Shown piece after piece: positions 1 to 5,339 of a stretch of DNA of 7,897 nt (its first letter is position 1; each line of letters begins with the position of its first letter). The DNA is from Candidatus Competibacteraceae bacterium. Lineage in GTDB: Bacteria > Pseudomonadota > Gammaproteobacteria > Competibacterales > Competibacteraceae. Under the pieces are notes generated by a model. The model saw only the letters and a list, made by a program, of their open reading frames with translations. It made no database searches and had not been told where the DNA came from. The DNA is taken from contig JAGRHI010000380.1 of assembly GCA_020445045.1 (NCBI GenBank), positions 311-8,207 on the forward strand, in the 5' to 3' direction. Position numbers and translations under genes: made by a program.

Positions 1-587
1 TGGCTGCCTCGATGGTGCTGTTCGCGGCGCTGCCCGCGCATGCCCAGATCAACAAATACGGTTGCATCTACGCCGTCGACCCCTATGGCAAGATCGTCAA
101 GGACCCCTACGGCAACTGTATCCGTACCCCGTACTGGACCGCCGAGAAGAACGTTCCGGAATGCGGCGCCGTGGCGGTGGTCGAACCGGCCGCTCCGGTG
201 GTCGAGACCCTGAGCCTGGGCGCGGACGCCTATTTCGATTTCGACCGGGCCAACCTGAAGCCCGCCGGTCGCGCCAAGCTGGACAAGTTGGTCACCGATC
301 TGCGCCGGGTTGCGTCGGTCTCCTCGATCGAAATCGTCGGCCACACCGACAGCAAGGGCACCGAAGCCTACAACTATCGGCTGGGCCAGCGTCGCGCCGA
401 CTCCGTGGCTCGCTACCTGACCGCCAAGGGCGTACCCAGTTCCATCATCTCGACCCGCAGTCGCGGCGAGCTCGATCCGGTCGCCCCCAACACGCTACCG
501 AACGGTCGGGACAACCCGGCTGGCCGCGCGCTGAACCGCCGCGTGGTGATCACCGTGACCGCCATGGAACACGTCATCAGCCAGTAA
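1..587 (+). CDS. OmpA-family peptidoglycan-binding outer-membrane protein, 5' end cut by window
   Basis: The reading frame is open to the left edge, and the visible start (AASMVLFAALPAHA|Q) is the hydrophobic core and signal-peptidase I site of a signal peptide. No positively charged n-region is seen, so the true start lies outside the window and the ATG at 12 is probably internal. Numbering from that ATG, the mature part begins near Q12. Residues 16-51 are a Tyr/Pro/Cys-rich segment in which DPYG occurs twice (23-26 and 31-34), with four cysteines (18, 36, 51 and one nearby motif position less certain). Residues 68-185 form an OmpA C-terminal domain: FDFD at 75-78, GHTDSKG at 110-116, the YNYRLGQRRADSV helix at 120-132, and NRRVVI near the end. 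D113 and R128 match the residues that hold diaminopimelate of peptidoglycan in this family. The protein likely tethers the outer membrane to the wall from the periplasm. I see no beta-barrel of the full OmpA type, only a short N-terminal region. The gene ends with its own terminator. Confidence 0.9.
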   Translation, partial: AASMVLFAALPAHAQINKYGCIYAVDPYGKIVKDPYGNCIRTPYWTAEKNVPECGAVAVVEPAAPVVETLSLGADAYFDFDRANLKPAGRAKLDKLVTDLRRVASVSSIEIVGHTDSKGTEAYNYRLGQRRADSVARYLTAKGVPSSIISTRSRGELDPVAPNTLPNGRDNPAGRALNRRVVITVTAMEHVISQ

Positions 588-612
588 GCCGCCCGCGTTT
601 TTCGGCTTCCAG

Positions 613-640
613 CGCCCCGGTTCGCCGGGGCGTTTTTTTT
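613..640 (+). terminator. Rho-independent terminator of the OmpA-family gene
   Basis: There is a perfect 8-bp GC-rich stem, CGCCCCGG (613-620) with CCGGGGCG (625-632), closed by a TTCG loop (621-624). Eight consecutive T follow at 633-640. It starts 25 nt after the TAA stop of the upstream gene. This is a classical intrinsic terminator and should separate the outer-membrane protein gene from mtaD. Confidence 0.93.
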
Positions 641-659
641 GCGCCGCCCCGGTTCGCCG
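613..659 (+). repeat. 15-nt direct repeat of the terminator arm and loop
   Basis: CGCCCCGGTTCGCCG occurs at 613-627 (left arm, loop and start of right arm of the terminator) and again at 645-659 (inside the spacer of the mtaD promoter). The terminator right arm at 625-632 can therefore pair either with 613-620 or with 645-652, both times over 8 bp. It may simply be a small local duplication. Confidence 0.8.
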
Positions 660-666
660 CTATAAT
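639..666 (+). promoter_or_regulatory. Sigma-70 type promoter for mtaD-ubiG-gph
   Basis: A perfect -10 box TATAAT lies at 661-666. The best -35 candidate is TTGCGC at 639-644 (TTG matches, the other three bases do not), with a 16-nt spacer. Transcription would start near 673, giving a leader of about 20 nt before the ATG at 694. The -35 box begins in the last two T of the preceding terminator, so terminator tail and promoter are fused. The -10 is strong by eye, the -35 weak. Confidence 0.65.
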
Positions 667-681
667 CCGCCGTCATTGCCC

Positions 682-687
682 GGAGAA
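682..687 (+). promoter_or_regulatory. Ribosome binding site of mtaD
   Basis: GGAGAA at 682-687 sits 6 nt before the ATG at 694. It decides the start: a TTG at 676 is in frame, but it lies only about 3 nt inside the predicted transcript, and the GGAG would then be inside the coding sequence. Confidence 0.75.
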
Positions 688-693
688 CCCCGC

Positions 694-2022
694 ATGCCGC
701 AAGCCATCTCCGCCCTGCTCAACGCCCGCTGGATCGCTCCAGTCGAGCCGGAAGGCCAGGTTCTCGAACACCACGCCCTCGCCATTCAGGACGGCCGCAT
801 TCTCGCCATCCTGCCACGGGACGAGGCAATGGCCCGCTTTAGCGCCGAGACGTGCCTGGACTTCGCAACGCACCTTCTCATTCCCGGTCTGGTCAACGCC
901 CATACCCATGCCTGCATGACCCTGCTACGCGGCCTGGCCGACGATCAACCATTGATGACTTGGCTGCAAGACCATATCTGGCCCACCGAAACCCGCTGGG
1001 TCGATCCCGAATTCGTCCGCGCCGGAACCCGGCTAGCGATCGCCGAGATGCTGCGCGGCGGCACCACCTGCTTCAACGACATGTACTTTTTCCCGGAAGC
1101 GACCGCCGACGTCGCCCGCGAATGCGGCATCCGCGCCTGCGTCGGGCTGATTGCCCTGGACTTCCCCACCGCCTACGCCCGCAACCTGGACGAGTATCTG
1201 GAGCACGGGTTGACCCTGCACGAGGCGCTGAAGGGCGATCCACTGGTCCGCGCCGCTTTCGCCCCGCACGCCCCCTATACCGTCTCGGCCCCGGCGCTGG
1301 AGCGCATCGGTCGGCTGGCGGCGGACTTGGGCATTCCGGTTCACATCCACGTCCATGAAACCGCCGCCGAAGTCGCCCAGTTCCAGGCCGAACACGGCTG
1401 CCGACCGCTGGAGCGACTGGAACGGCTCGGCCTGTTGTCGCCGCGACTGCTGGCCGTGCACATGACCCAGCTCGAACCGGCCGAAATCGAACGGCTGGCG
1501 GAGACCGGCTCCCATGTCATTCACTGCCCGGAATCCAACCTCAAGCTGGCCAGCGGTTTTTGTCCGGTCGCCCGACTCGACGCCGCCCAGGTCCATATCG
1601 CGCTCGGCACCGACGGCGCGGCCAGCAACAACGATCTCGATATGTTCGGCGAACTGCGCACCGCCGCCCTGCTGGGCAAGGGCGTGGCCGGCGACGCCGC
1701 CGCGCTGCCAGCCGCGCGGATGCTGCGCATGGCCACCCTCGACGGCGCCCGGGCACTGGGGCTGGAGCGGGAAACCGGCTCGCTCGAACCGGGCAAGGCC
1801 GCCGACATCGTCGCCATCGATCTCGGCCAGCCGGAAACCGAACCGGTCCACCACCCCGTCTCGCAACTGGTCTACGCCGCCGGCCGCCAGCACGTCACCG
1901 ATGTCTGGGTCGCCGGCCGCCGGCTATTGGCCGACCGGCGCCTGACCGCGCTGGACTTGGCGGCCACGCTCCGGGACGCGCGCGGTTGGCGGGAACGCAT
2001 CGCCGCGAAACACCGGGCGTAA
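694..2022 (+). CDS. mtaD: 5'-methylthioadenosine/S-adenosylhomocysteine deaminase (TRZ/ATZ amidohydrolase)
   Basis: This is a cytoplasmic metal-dependent amidohydrolase, 442 aa, the usual family length. It is predicted to deaminate methylthioadenosine to methylthioinosine, or S-adenosylhomocysteine to S-inosylhomocysteine. Metal and active-site residues of the superfamily are all visible: H70-T-H72 in PGLVNAHTH, H192 in HAPYTVS, H219 and E222 in HIHVHE, H256 in AVHMTQ, and D307 in GTDGAASNND. The stretches PLMTWLQDHIWP and HCPESNLKLASGFCPV are, as I recall, hallmarks of the P. aeruginosa PA3170 enzyme, a known MTA deaminase. The ATG is chosen from the GGAG site and promoter upstream. The gene begins the mtaD-ubiG-gph unit. 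ubiG follows after 71 nt; its methyl transfer yields S-adenosylhomocysteine, which suggests MtaD relieves product inhibition. Substrate preference (MTA or SAH) cannot be read from the sequence. Other TRZ/ATZ deaminases, such as guanine or triazine enzymes, are less likely given the motif match. Confidence 0.93.
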   Translation: MPQAISALLNARWIAPVEPEGQVLEHHALAIQDGRILAILPRDEAMARFSAETCLDFATHLLIPGLVNAHTHACMTLLRGLADDQPLMTWLQDHIWPTETRWVDPEFVRAGTRLAIAEMLRGGTTCFNDMYFFPEATADVARECGIRACVGLIALDFPTAYARNLDEYLEHGLTLHEALKGDPLVRAAFAPHAPYTVSAPALERIGRLAADLGIPVHIHVHETAAEVAQFQAEHGCRPLERLERLGLLSPRLLAVHMTQLEPAEIERLAETGSHVIHCPESNLKLASGFCPVARLDAAQVHIALGTDGAASNNDLDMFGELRTAALLGKGVAGDAAALPAARMLRMATLDGARALGLERETGSLEPGKAADIVAIDLGQPETEPVHHPVSQLVYAAGRQHVTDVWVAGRRLLADRRLTALDLAATLRDARGWRERIAAKHRA

Positions 2023-2093
2023 GCCGCAACGCCCGCCGGTCGAAACCATGGTAACGAGACCCTCATTTTCAGCCCCCGACAGGTAATCCGTAC

Positions 2094-2813
2094 ATGACGA
2101 CCACGAGCCCCAATGTGGACCCCGAGGAAATCGCCAAATTCGAACAACTGGCCAGCCGCTGGTGGGACCCGGACAGCGAATTCAAGCCGCTGCACGACAC
2201 CAATCCACTGCGACTGGATTTCATCGACGCGCGAGTCGGCGGACTGGAAGGCAAACGGGTGGTCGACGTCGGCTGCGGCGGCGGCATCCTGTCCGAGAGC
2301 ATGGCGCTGCGCGGCGCGCGGGTGCTCGGCATCGACATGGGTGAAGCGCCGCTGGCGGTCGCGCAACTGCACCAACTGGAATCCGGCGCGGTGCTCGACT
2401 ACCGCCGCGTGACCGCCGAGGCACTGGCGGAGACCGAGCCGGCCGGCTTCGATGTGGTGACCTGCATGGAAATGTTGGAGCACGTACCCGATCCGGCCTC
2501 GACGATCCAGGCTTGCGCCCGGCTGGTCAAGCCCGACGGACACCTCATCTTCTCCACCATCAACCGCAATCCCAAATCCTATCTGTTCGTCGTCATCGGC
2601 GCGGAATACCTGTTGCGGCTGCTGCCCAAGGGCACCCACGACTACCGCAAGTTCATCCGCCCCTCGGAACTGGACGGTTGGCTGCGCGCCGCCGACCTGA
2701 CGCCGCGGGAGATCATCGGCCTGCATTACAACCCACTGACCCGAAGCTATCGGCTGGGACCAGGCGTATCGGTCAATTACATGGTGCATTGCCGCCCGGA
2801 CGGCCTGGCATGA
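2094..2813 (+). CDS. ubiG: Ubiquinone biosynthesis O-methyltransferase UbiG
   Basis: This is a class I SAM-dependent methyltransferase of 239 aa, practically the length of E. coli UbiG (240). It performs both O-methylations of ubiquinone synthesis (2-polyprenyl-6-hydroxyphenol and 3-demethylubiquinol). The N-terminus EEIAKFEQLASRWWDP at 11-26 and FKPLHDTNPLRLDFI at 30-44 are typical of UbiG. The SAM-binding loop is VVDVGCGGG at 56-64, with the acidic motif II residue D81 in GIDMG. CMEMLEHVPDP at 124-134 is the post-motif signature. Residues 162-184 (SYLFVVIGAEYLLRLLPKG and onward) correspond to the segment that attaches E. coli UbiG to the membrane. The ATG is the only sensible start; an AGG at 2081-2083 lies 10 nt upstream, a weak binding site. 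The 71-nt gap from mtaD holds no convincing promoter or terminator, so co-transcription is inferred. Confidence 0.96.
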   Translation: MTTTSPNVDPEEIAKFEQLASRWWDPDSEFKPLHDTNPLRLDFIDARVGGLEGKRVVDVGCGGGILSESMALRGARVLGIDMGEAPLAVAQLHQLESGAVLDYRRVTAEALAETEPAGFDVVTCMEMLEHVPDPASTIQACARLVKPDGHLIFSTINRNPKSYLFVVIGAEYLLRLLPKGTHDYRKFIRPSELDGWLRAADLTPREIIGLHYNPLTRSYRLGPGVSVNYMVHCRPDGLA

Positions 2814-3517
2814 ATCCCGGCCCCGCCGGCGGCGCGCCACCGGACTGCGTGCTGTTCGACCTGGACGGTACCCTGCTGGATACCGCCCCCGACATGACGA
2901 CGGCGGTGAACCGGCTGCGCCAGGAACGCCATCTGCCCGCGCTTCCGGTCGCGGCCATCCGCCCGACGGTCTCGCACGGCTCGCCGGGCATGCTGCAAGC
3001 CGGGTTCGGGCTGACTCCCGACGATCCGCTCTACGCCGAGCTCAACCCGCGCTTTCTGGCCCTTTATCGGGAGGCCATCGCCGTCGAGACCGCGCTGTTT
3101 CCCGGCATGGCCGACGTGCTGGATTATTTGGAGGCCGGCGCCATCCGCTGGGGCGTGGTCACCAACAAGCCGGGCTGGCTGACCGAACCGCTGCTGAAAG
3201 CGCTGGATCTATGGCCGCGGATGGCCTGCGTGGTCAGCGGCGATACCCTGAGCGCGCGCAAACCGGACCCGGAACCGCTGCTGTACGCCTGCGCCCGCAT
3301 CGGGGCGCTGCCCGGCCGCTCGCTGTACGTGGGGGACGCCGAACGCGACATACTGGCCGGCAAGCAGGCCGGCATGACCGCGCTGGTGGCCGGTTTCGGC
3401 TATCTGGGCGCCGAGGACCGGCCGGAATGCTGGAACGCCGACGGCTTCCTGCGGCGACCGAGCGATCTGCTCGCCTGGCTGGGCGCGCCGGCCGTCCCCA
3501 CCACCCGAAACCGCTAG
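2810..3517 (+). CDS. gph: HAD-superfamily phosphatase, Gph/MupP type
   Basis: The protein is 235 aa with the full HAD set: nucleophile D17 and acid D19 in LFDLDGTLLDT, T118-N119 in GVVTNKP (motif II), K151 in SARKPDPEPL (motif III), and G175-D176 with D180 in VGDAERD (motif IV). A helical cap lies at about 30-100. It would usually be annotated phosphoglycolate phosphatase. However, its position directly after mtaD-ubiG matches P. aeruginosa PA3172, which is MupP, the N-acetylmuramate-6-phosphate phosphatase of peptidoglycan recycling. The GYLGAEDRPECWNAD stretch near 205-220 also resembles MupP more than E. coli Gph, as far as I can recall. HAD phosphatase is certain, the substrate is not. 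The ATG overlaps the ubiG TGA as ATGA, so translation is probably coupled; no strong ribosome site is seen. About 10 extra Pro/Gly-rich residues precede the core. The TAG stop overlaps the stop of the opposing PP2C gene. Confidence 0.9.
   Translation: MNPGPAGGAPPDCVLFDLDGTLLDTAPDMTTAVNRLRQERHLPALPVAAIRPTVSHGSPGMLQAGFGLTPDDPLYAELNPRFLALYREAIAVETALFPGMADVLDYLEAGAIRWGVVTNKPGWLTEPLLKALDLWPRMACVVSGDTLSARKPDPEPLLYACARIGALPGRSLYVGDAERDILAGKQAGMTALVAGFGYLGAEDRPECWNADGFLRRPSDLLAWLGAPAVPTTRNR
3514..3517. other. Overlapping convergent stop codons in a CTAG palindrome
   Basis: The + strand HAD phosphatase ends with TAG at 3515-3517, and the - strand PP2C ends with TAG read from 3516 to 3514. The four bases CTAG serve both. 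No T-tailed hairpin is visible on either strand nearby, so each transcript probably runs into the other gene. Confidence 0.95.
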
Positions 3518-4413
3518 GGCGGCACGGCGACGCTGGCCACCGTCTCCATGTTTTGGGCCAACCACCACGCGCCGCCGAGCGTCAACAAGGCCGCCACCAG
3601 CAAGGCCAGTAGTGGCGCGCGTCCCCCGAGCCGGCGCCAAACCGACGCCGGCGACCGATCGGCCGCCTCGGCCCACAGCACGGTGGCGTTGTCCTGATGG
3701 GGACATCGATGGGCCTCCACCGCCGCCAGCAACCGCCGGCACGGTTCGCTGCCACGCGCCCTGGTCAGTAGGGTGGCGATTTCGTTTTCGCTGAGTGTCA
3801 ACAGGCCATCGCTGGCCAATAACATCTGATCGCCACGCTTGAGCGGATAAGGTTGGCGCGGCAGGTCCACCAACTCGACCTCCTCGCCGGTGATGGCGCT
3901 GACCAGCGCGTTGCGGGCGGGATGACGGAAAGCGTCGGCGGCGCTGATCTCGCCGGCGCTCACCTCGGCGGCCAGAATGCTGCGATAGGCGTGATCCTGA
4001 TTCAGACGGCGCAACCGTCCCCGTCGCCACAGCCACAACGGCGAATCGCCCACGCTGATCCAGTACAACCCCTCCTCCGCCAGCACCACGGCCAGCAGCG
4101 TGCAACCCATTCCCTTCAGATTCTCCGGATCGGACGCCACCTCCAGCGCCATTCGCTGGTTCACATGCGCCAGCGTCCGCTCAAGCCGCTCGGGGATGGC
4201 GACGGCCGGCACCGTATCGTAGGTTTCGATGAAATCGCGGACCGTCAGGGCGCTGGCCCGAGCACCCGCCAGTTCGCCCCCCATGCCGTCGGCCAATACC
4301 AGCAGCAGATCGCCCGCCTCCAGCTCCGGCGGCAATTCGAATACACCGTAATCGTCTTCCTGACGAGCGCGGTCCCCCTGGATCGCGCCTTCATCATGTA
4401 CCCAAGCCACCAT
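3514..4413 (-). CDS. PP2C-family protein serine/threonine phosphatase with C-terminal membrane anchor
   Basis: The protein is 299 aa. The catalytic domain spans about 5-250 with the PP2C metal motifs present: RARQEDDYG at 15-23 (E19, D20), LADGMGG at 40-46 (D42), VGDSPLW at 121-127, ASDGL at 200-204 (D202) and QDNATV at 240-245 (D241). It should hydrolyse phosphoserine or phosphothreonine, most simply reversing the kinase encoded upstream in the same unit. After an Arg-rich stretch (253-265), residues 266-286 (PLLALLVAALLTLGGAWWLA) form one hydrophobic helix. Only about 13 residues follow, so the enzyme is predicted to be tail-anchored with its catalytic domain in the cytoplasm. The start is supported by GGAG (reverse complement of 4422-4425) 8 nt upstream. 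The FHA gene before it ends 15 nt away. The gene is last in the unit, and its TAG shares CTAG with the gph stop; no terminator follows. The soluble PppA phosphatases of type VI secretion loci are the nearest analogue I know. Confidence 0.92.
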   Translation of the reverse strand: MVAWVHDEGAIQGDRARQEDDYGVFELPPELEAGDLLLVLADGMGGELAGARASALTVRDFIETYDTVPAVAIPERLERTLAHVNQRMALEVASDPENLKGMGCTLLAVVLAEEGLYWISVGDSPLWLWRRGRLRRLNQDHAYRSILAAEVSAGEISAADAFRHPARNALVSAITGEEVELVDLPRQPYPLKRGDQMLLASDGLLTLSENEIATLLTRARGSEPCRRLLAAVEAHRCPHQDNATVLWAEAADRSPASVWRRLGGRAPLLALLVAALLTLGGAWWLAQNMETVASVAVPP

Positions 4414-4428
4414 GACGCTTTCTCCACC

Positions 4429-4935
4429 TCACTCGTCTTCGCGCCAATCGAAACCGAGGCCGCACAGCGGCACGAAGCGCAAGCGAGTCTGCCCCATTCG
4501 CAAGGTTTCACCGCCGGTCAGTTCCACGGATTTGCCCACCACCGGACTGCTATCCACCCAATTGCCCGGCGCGATCGATTGCAGGTAAAAACGGCGGGAA
4601 CGCGCGGTGTAGATGATCGCCGCCTGATTGTGGAGATCGATCGTGGTATCGCCGAAATCCAATCGAATCCGGGCATCCGCGTCGCGGCCGATATCGTTGA
4701 CCCCGTAGCCCAGCGCCAGCACCTCGCCTCGCCCCGGACCCTCGACGACCGCCAGCCAGCCGACGACCTGGGTCGGCGCCGGATCGTGGGCGGGCGTCGC
4801 CGACACCGGCATCGCCCGACTTCCGGTCGGCCGGGGTTTCGCCGCCGATTCCGAACGGGCAATACGACGGGTCGGCTCCACGGGTGGAGCCTCGGACGGA
4901 CCTTTCTTGAAGAAGCCACCACGATAAAGGGGCAT
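4429..4935 (-). CDS. FHA-domain protein with N-terminal tail and degenerate phosphopeptide loop
   Basis: The protein is 168 aa. Residues 1-55 are a low-complexity Pro/Ala/Arg-rich tail with no signal peptide. It contains VEPTRRIARSES (19-30), whose T22 is a plausible phosphorylation site. Residues 59-157 are an FHA fold: GWLAVVEGPGRGEVLALGYG (59-78), IGRDADARIRLDFGDTTI (82-99), FYLQ (116-119), and LRMGQTRLRFVPLCG near the end. G83-R84 is kept. The loop that normally reads S-R-x-N/x-H reads I-D-L-H-N-Q (99-104), so the usual Ser and His that contact phosphothreonine are D100 and Q104. The NGT motif is replaced by GNWVDSS (124-130). The protein may bind partners without phosphothreonine. AAGGGA (reverse complement of 4944-4949) 8 nt upstream supports the start. 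It lies 47 nt after the first FHA gene and 15 nt before the PP2C gene. Its role is inferred as adaptor or substrate of the kinase. Confidence 0.88.
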   Translation of the reverse strand: MPLYRGGFFKKGPSEAPPVEPTRRIARSESAAKPRPTGSRAMPVSATPAHDPAPTQVVGWLAVVEGPGRGEVLALGYGVNDIGRDADARIRLDFGDTTIDLHNQAAIIYTARSRRFYLQSIAPGNWVDSSPVVGKSVELTGGETLRMGQTRLRFVPLCGLGFDWREDE

Positions 4936-4982
4936 GACTGATTTCCCTTGAGATCGACGCCGAGCAAGTGAATCGGCCGGCT

Positions 4983-5339
4983 TCAGGCATCACCGGTTCG
5001 GAAGTGCAAACGCACCTCGCCCAGTTCCACCACGTCACCGTTACGCAACGGATGGGCATGAACGCGCTGGCCGTTCACCCAGGTTCCGTTGGTGGAATCC
5101 AGATCGCAAATCTGAAACGTGCCATCGGGCAGATGGGACACCTCGGCATGGTGGCCCGATACGGAATCGTTGTCGAAACACAGATCGTTGTCCGGCACCC
5201 GGCCCAAGCGGCACAACGGCGAAGACAAGCGCAGCTCGCCCCCGCTGAACCGGTCGGTGCGAATGAAGCGCGCCCGCACCAGCACCTTGTCCGACTGGCC
5301 GCGCCGACGGTGGGAAAAAGGCCACAGCGAAAATTTCAT
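4983..5339 (-). CDS. Small canonical FHA-domain protein (phosphothreonine reader)
   Basis: The protein is 118 aa, almost entirely one FHA domain after a basic N-terminus (SHRRRGQSDK, 9-18). All landmarks are present: RLGRVPDNDL (44-53, G46-R47), SVSGHHAEV (59-67, S61 and H64), DLDSTNGTWVNG (79-90, N84-G85), then LRNGDVVELGEVRLHF. The first segment (LVRARFIRTDRFSGGELRLSSPLCRLGR) gives the opening strands. There is no signal peptide or membrane helix, so it is cytosolic. It should bind phosphothreonine peptides, likely on the kinase or on the second FHA protein. Its ATG (5339-5337) overlaps the kinase TGA as ATGA, and there is no good ribosome site upstream. Translation therefore probably depends on ribosomes finishing the kinase, which would tie the two protein levels together. 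Confidence 0.93.
   Translation of the reverse strand: MKFSLWPFSHRRRGQSDKVLVRARFIRTDRFSGGELRLSSPLCRLGRVPDNDLCFDNDSVSGHHAEVSHLPDGTFQICDLDSTNGTWVNGQRVHAHPLRNGDVVELGEVRLHFRTGDA

Noticed and set aside
676..693. TTG start giving mtaD six extra residues
   Set aside because: It would place the GGAG ribosome site inside the gene and lies almost at the predicted transcription start; the ATG at 694 fits better.
62..919. 285-residue + strand frame running from the OmpA-like gene into mtaD
   Set aside because: It reads through the terminator and promoter and is Arg/Pro-rich in the way of out-of-frame GC-rich sequence.
1033..1893. 286-residue open frame on the - strand inside mtaD
   Set aside because: Shadow of a well-supported amidohydrolase; the product is Gly/Gln/Arg-rich and resembles no family.
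2513..2809. Longer open frame extending the HAD phosphatase upstream into ubiG
   Set aside because: The added residues are frame-shifted ubiG; the HAD domain starts right after the ATG at 2810, which overlaps the ubiG stop.
1872..2840. 322-residue open frame on the - strand across the end of mtaD and ubiG
   Set aside because: Antisense to ubiG, crosses a gene boundary, and has no motif.
3480..3530. Possible hairpin terminator at the gph/PP2C junction (GCCGTCCC against GGGCGGCACGGC)
   Set aside because: Pairing is imperfect and no T run follows on either strand; the GGCGCGCC palindrome at 3482-3489 is within coding sequence.
3853..4941. 362-residue open frame on the + strand across the PP2C and second FHA genes
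   Set aside because: It is antisense to two genes with clear family motifs, its translation shows no recognisable domain, and long empty antisense frames are expected at this GC content.
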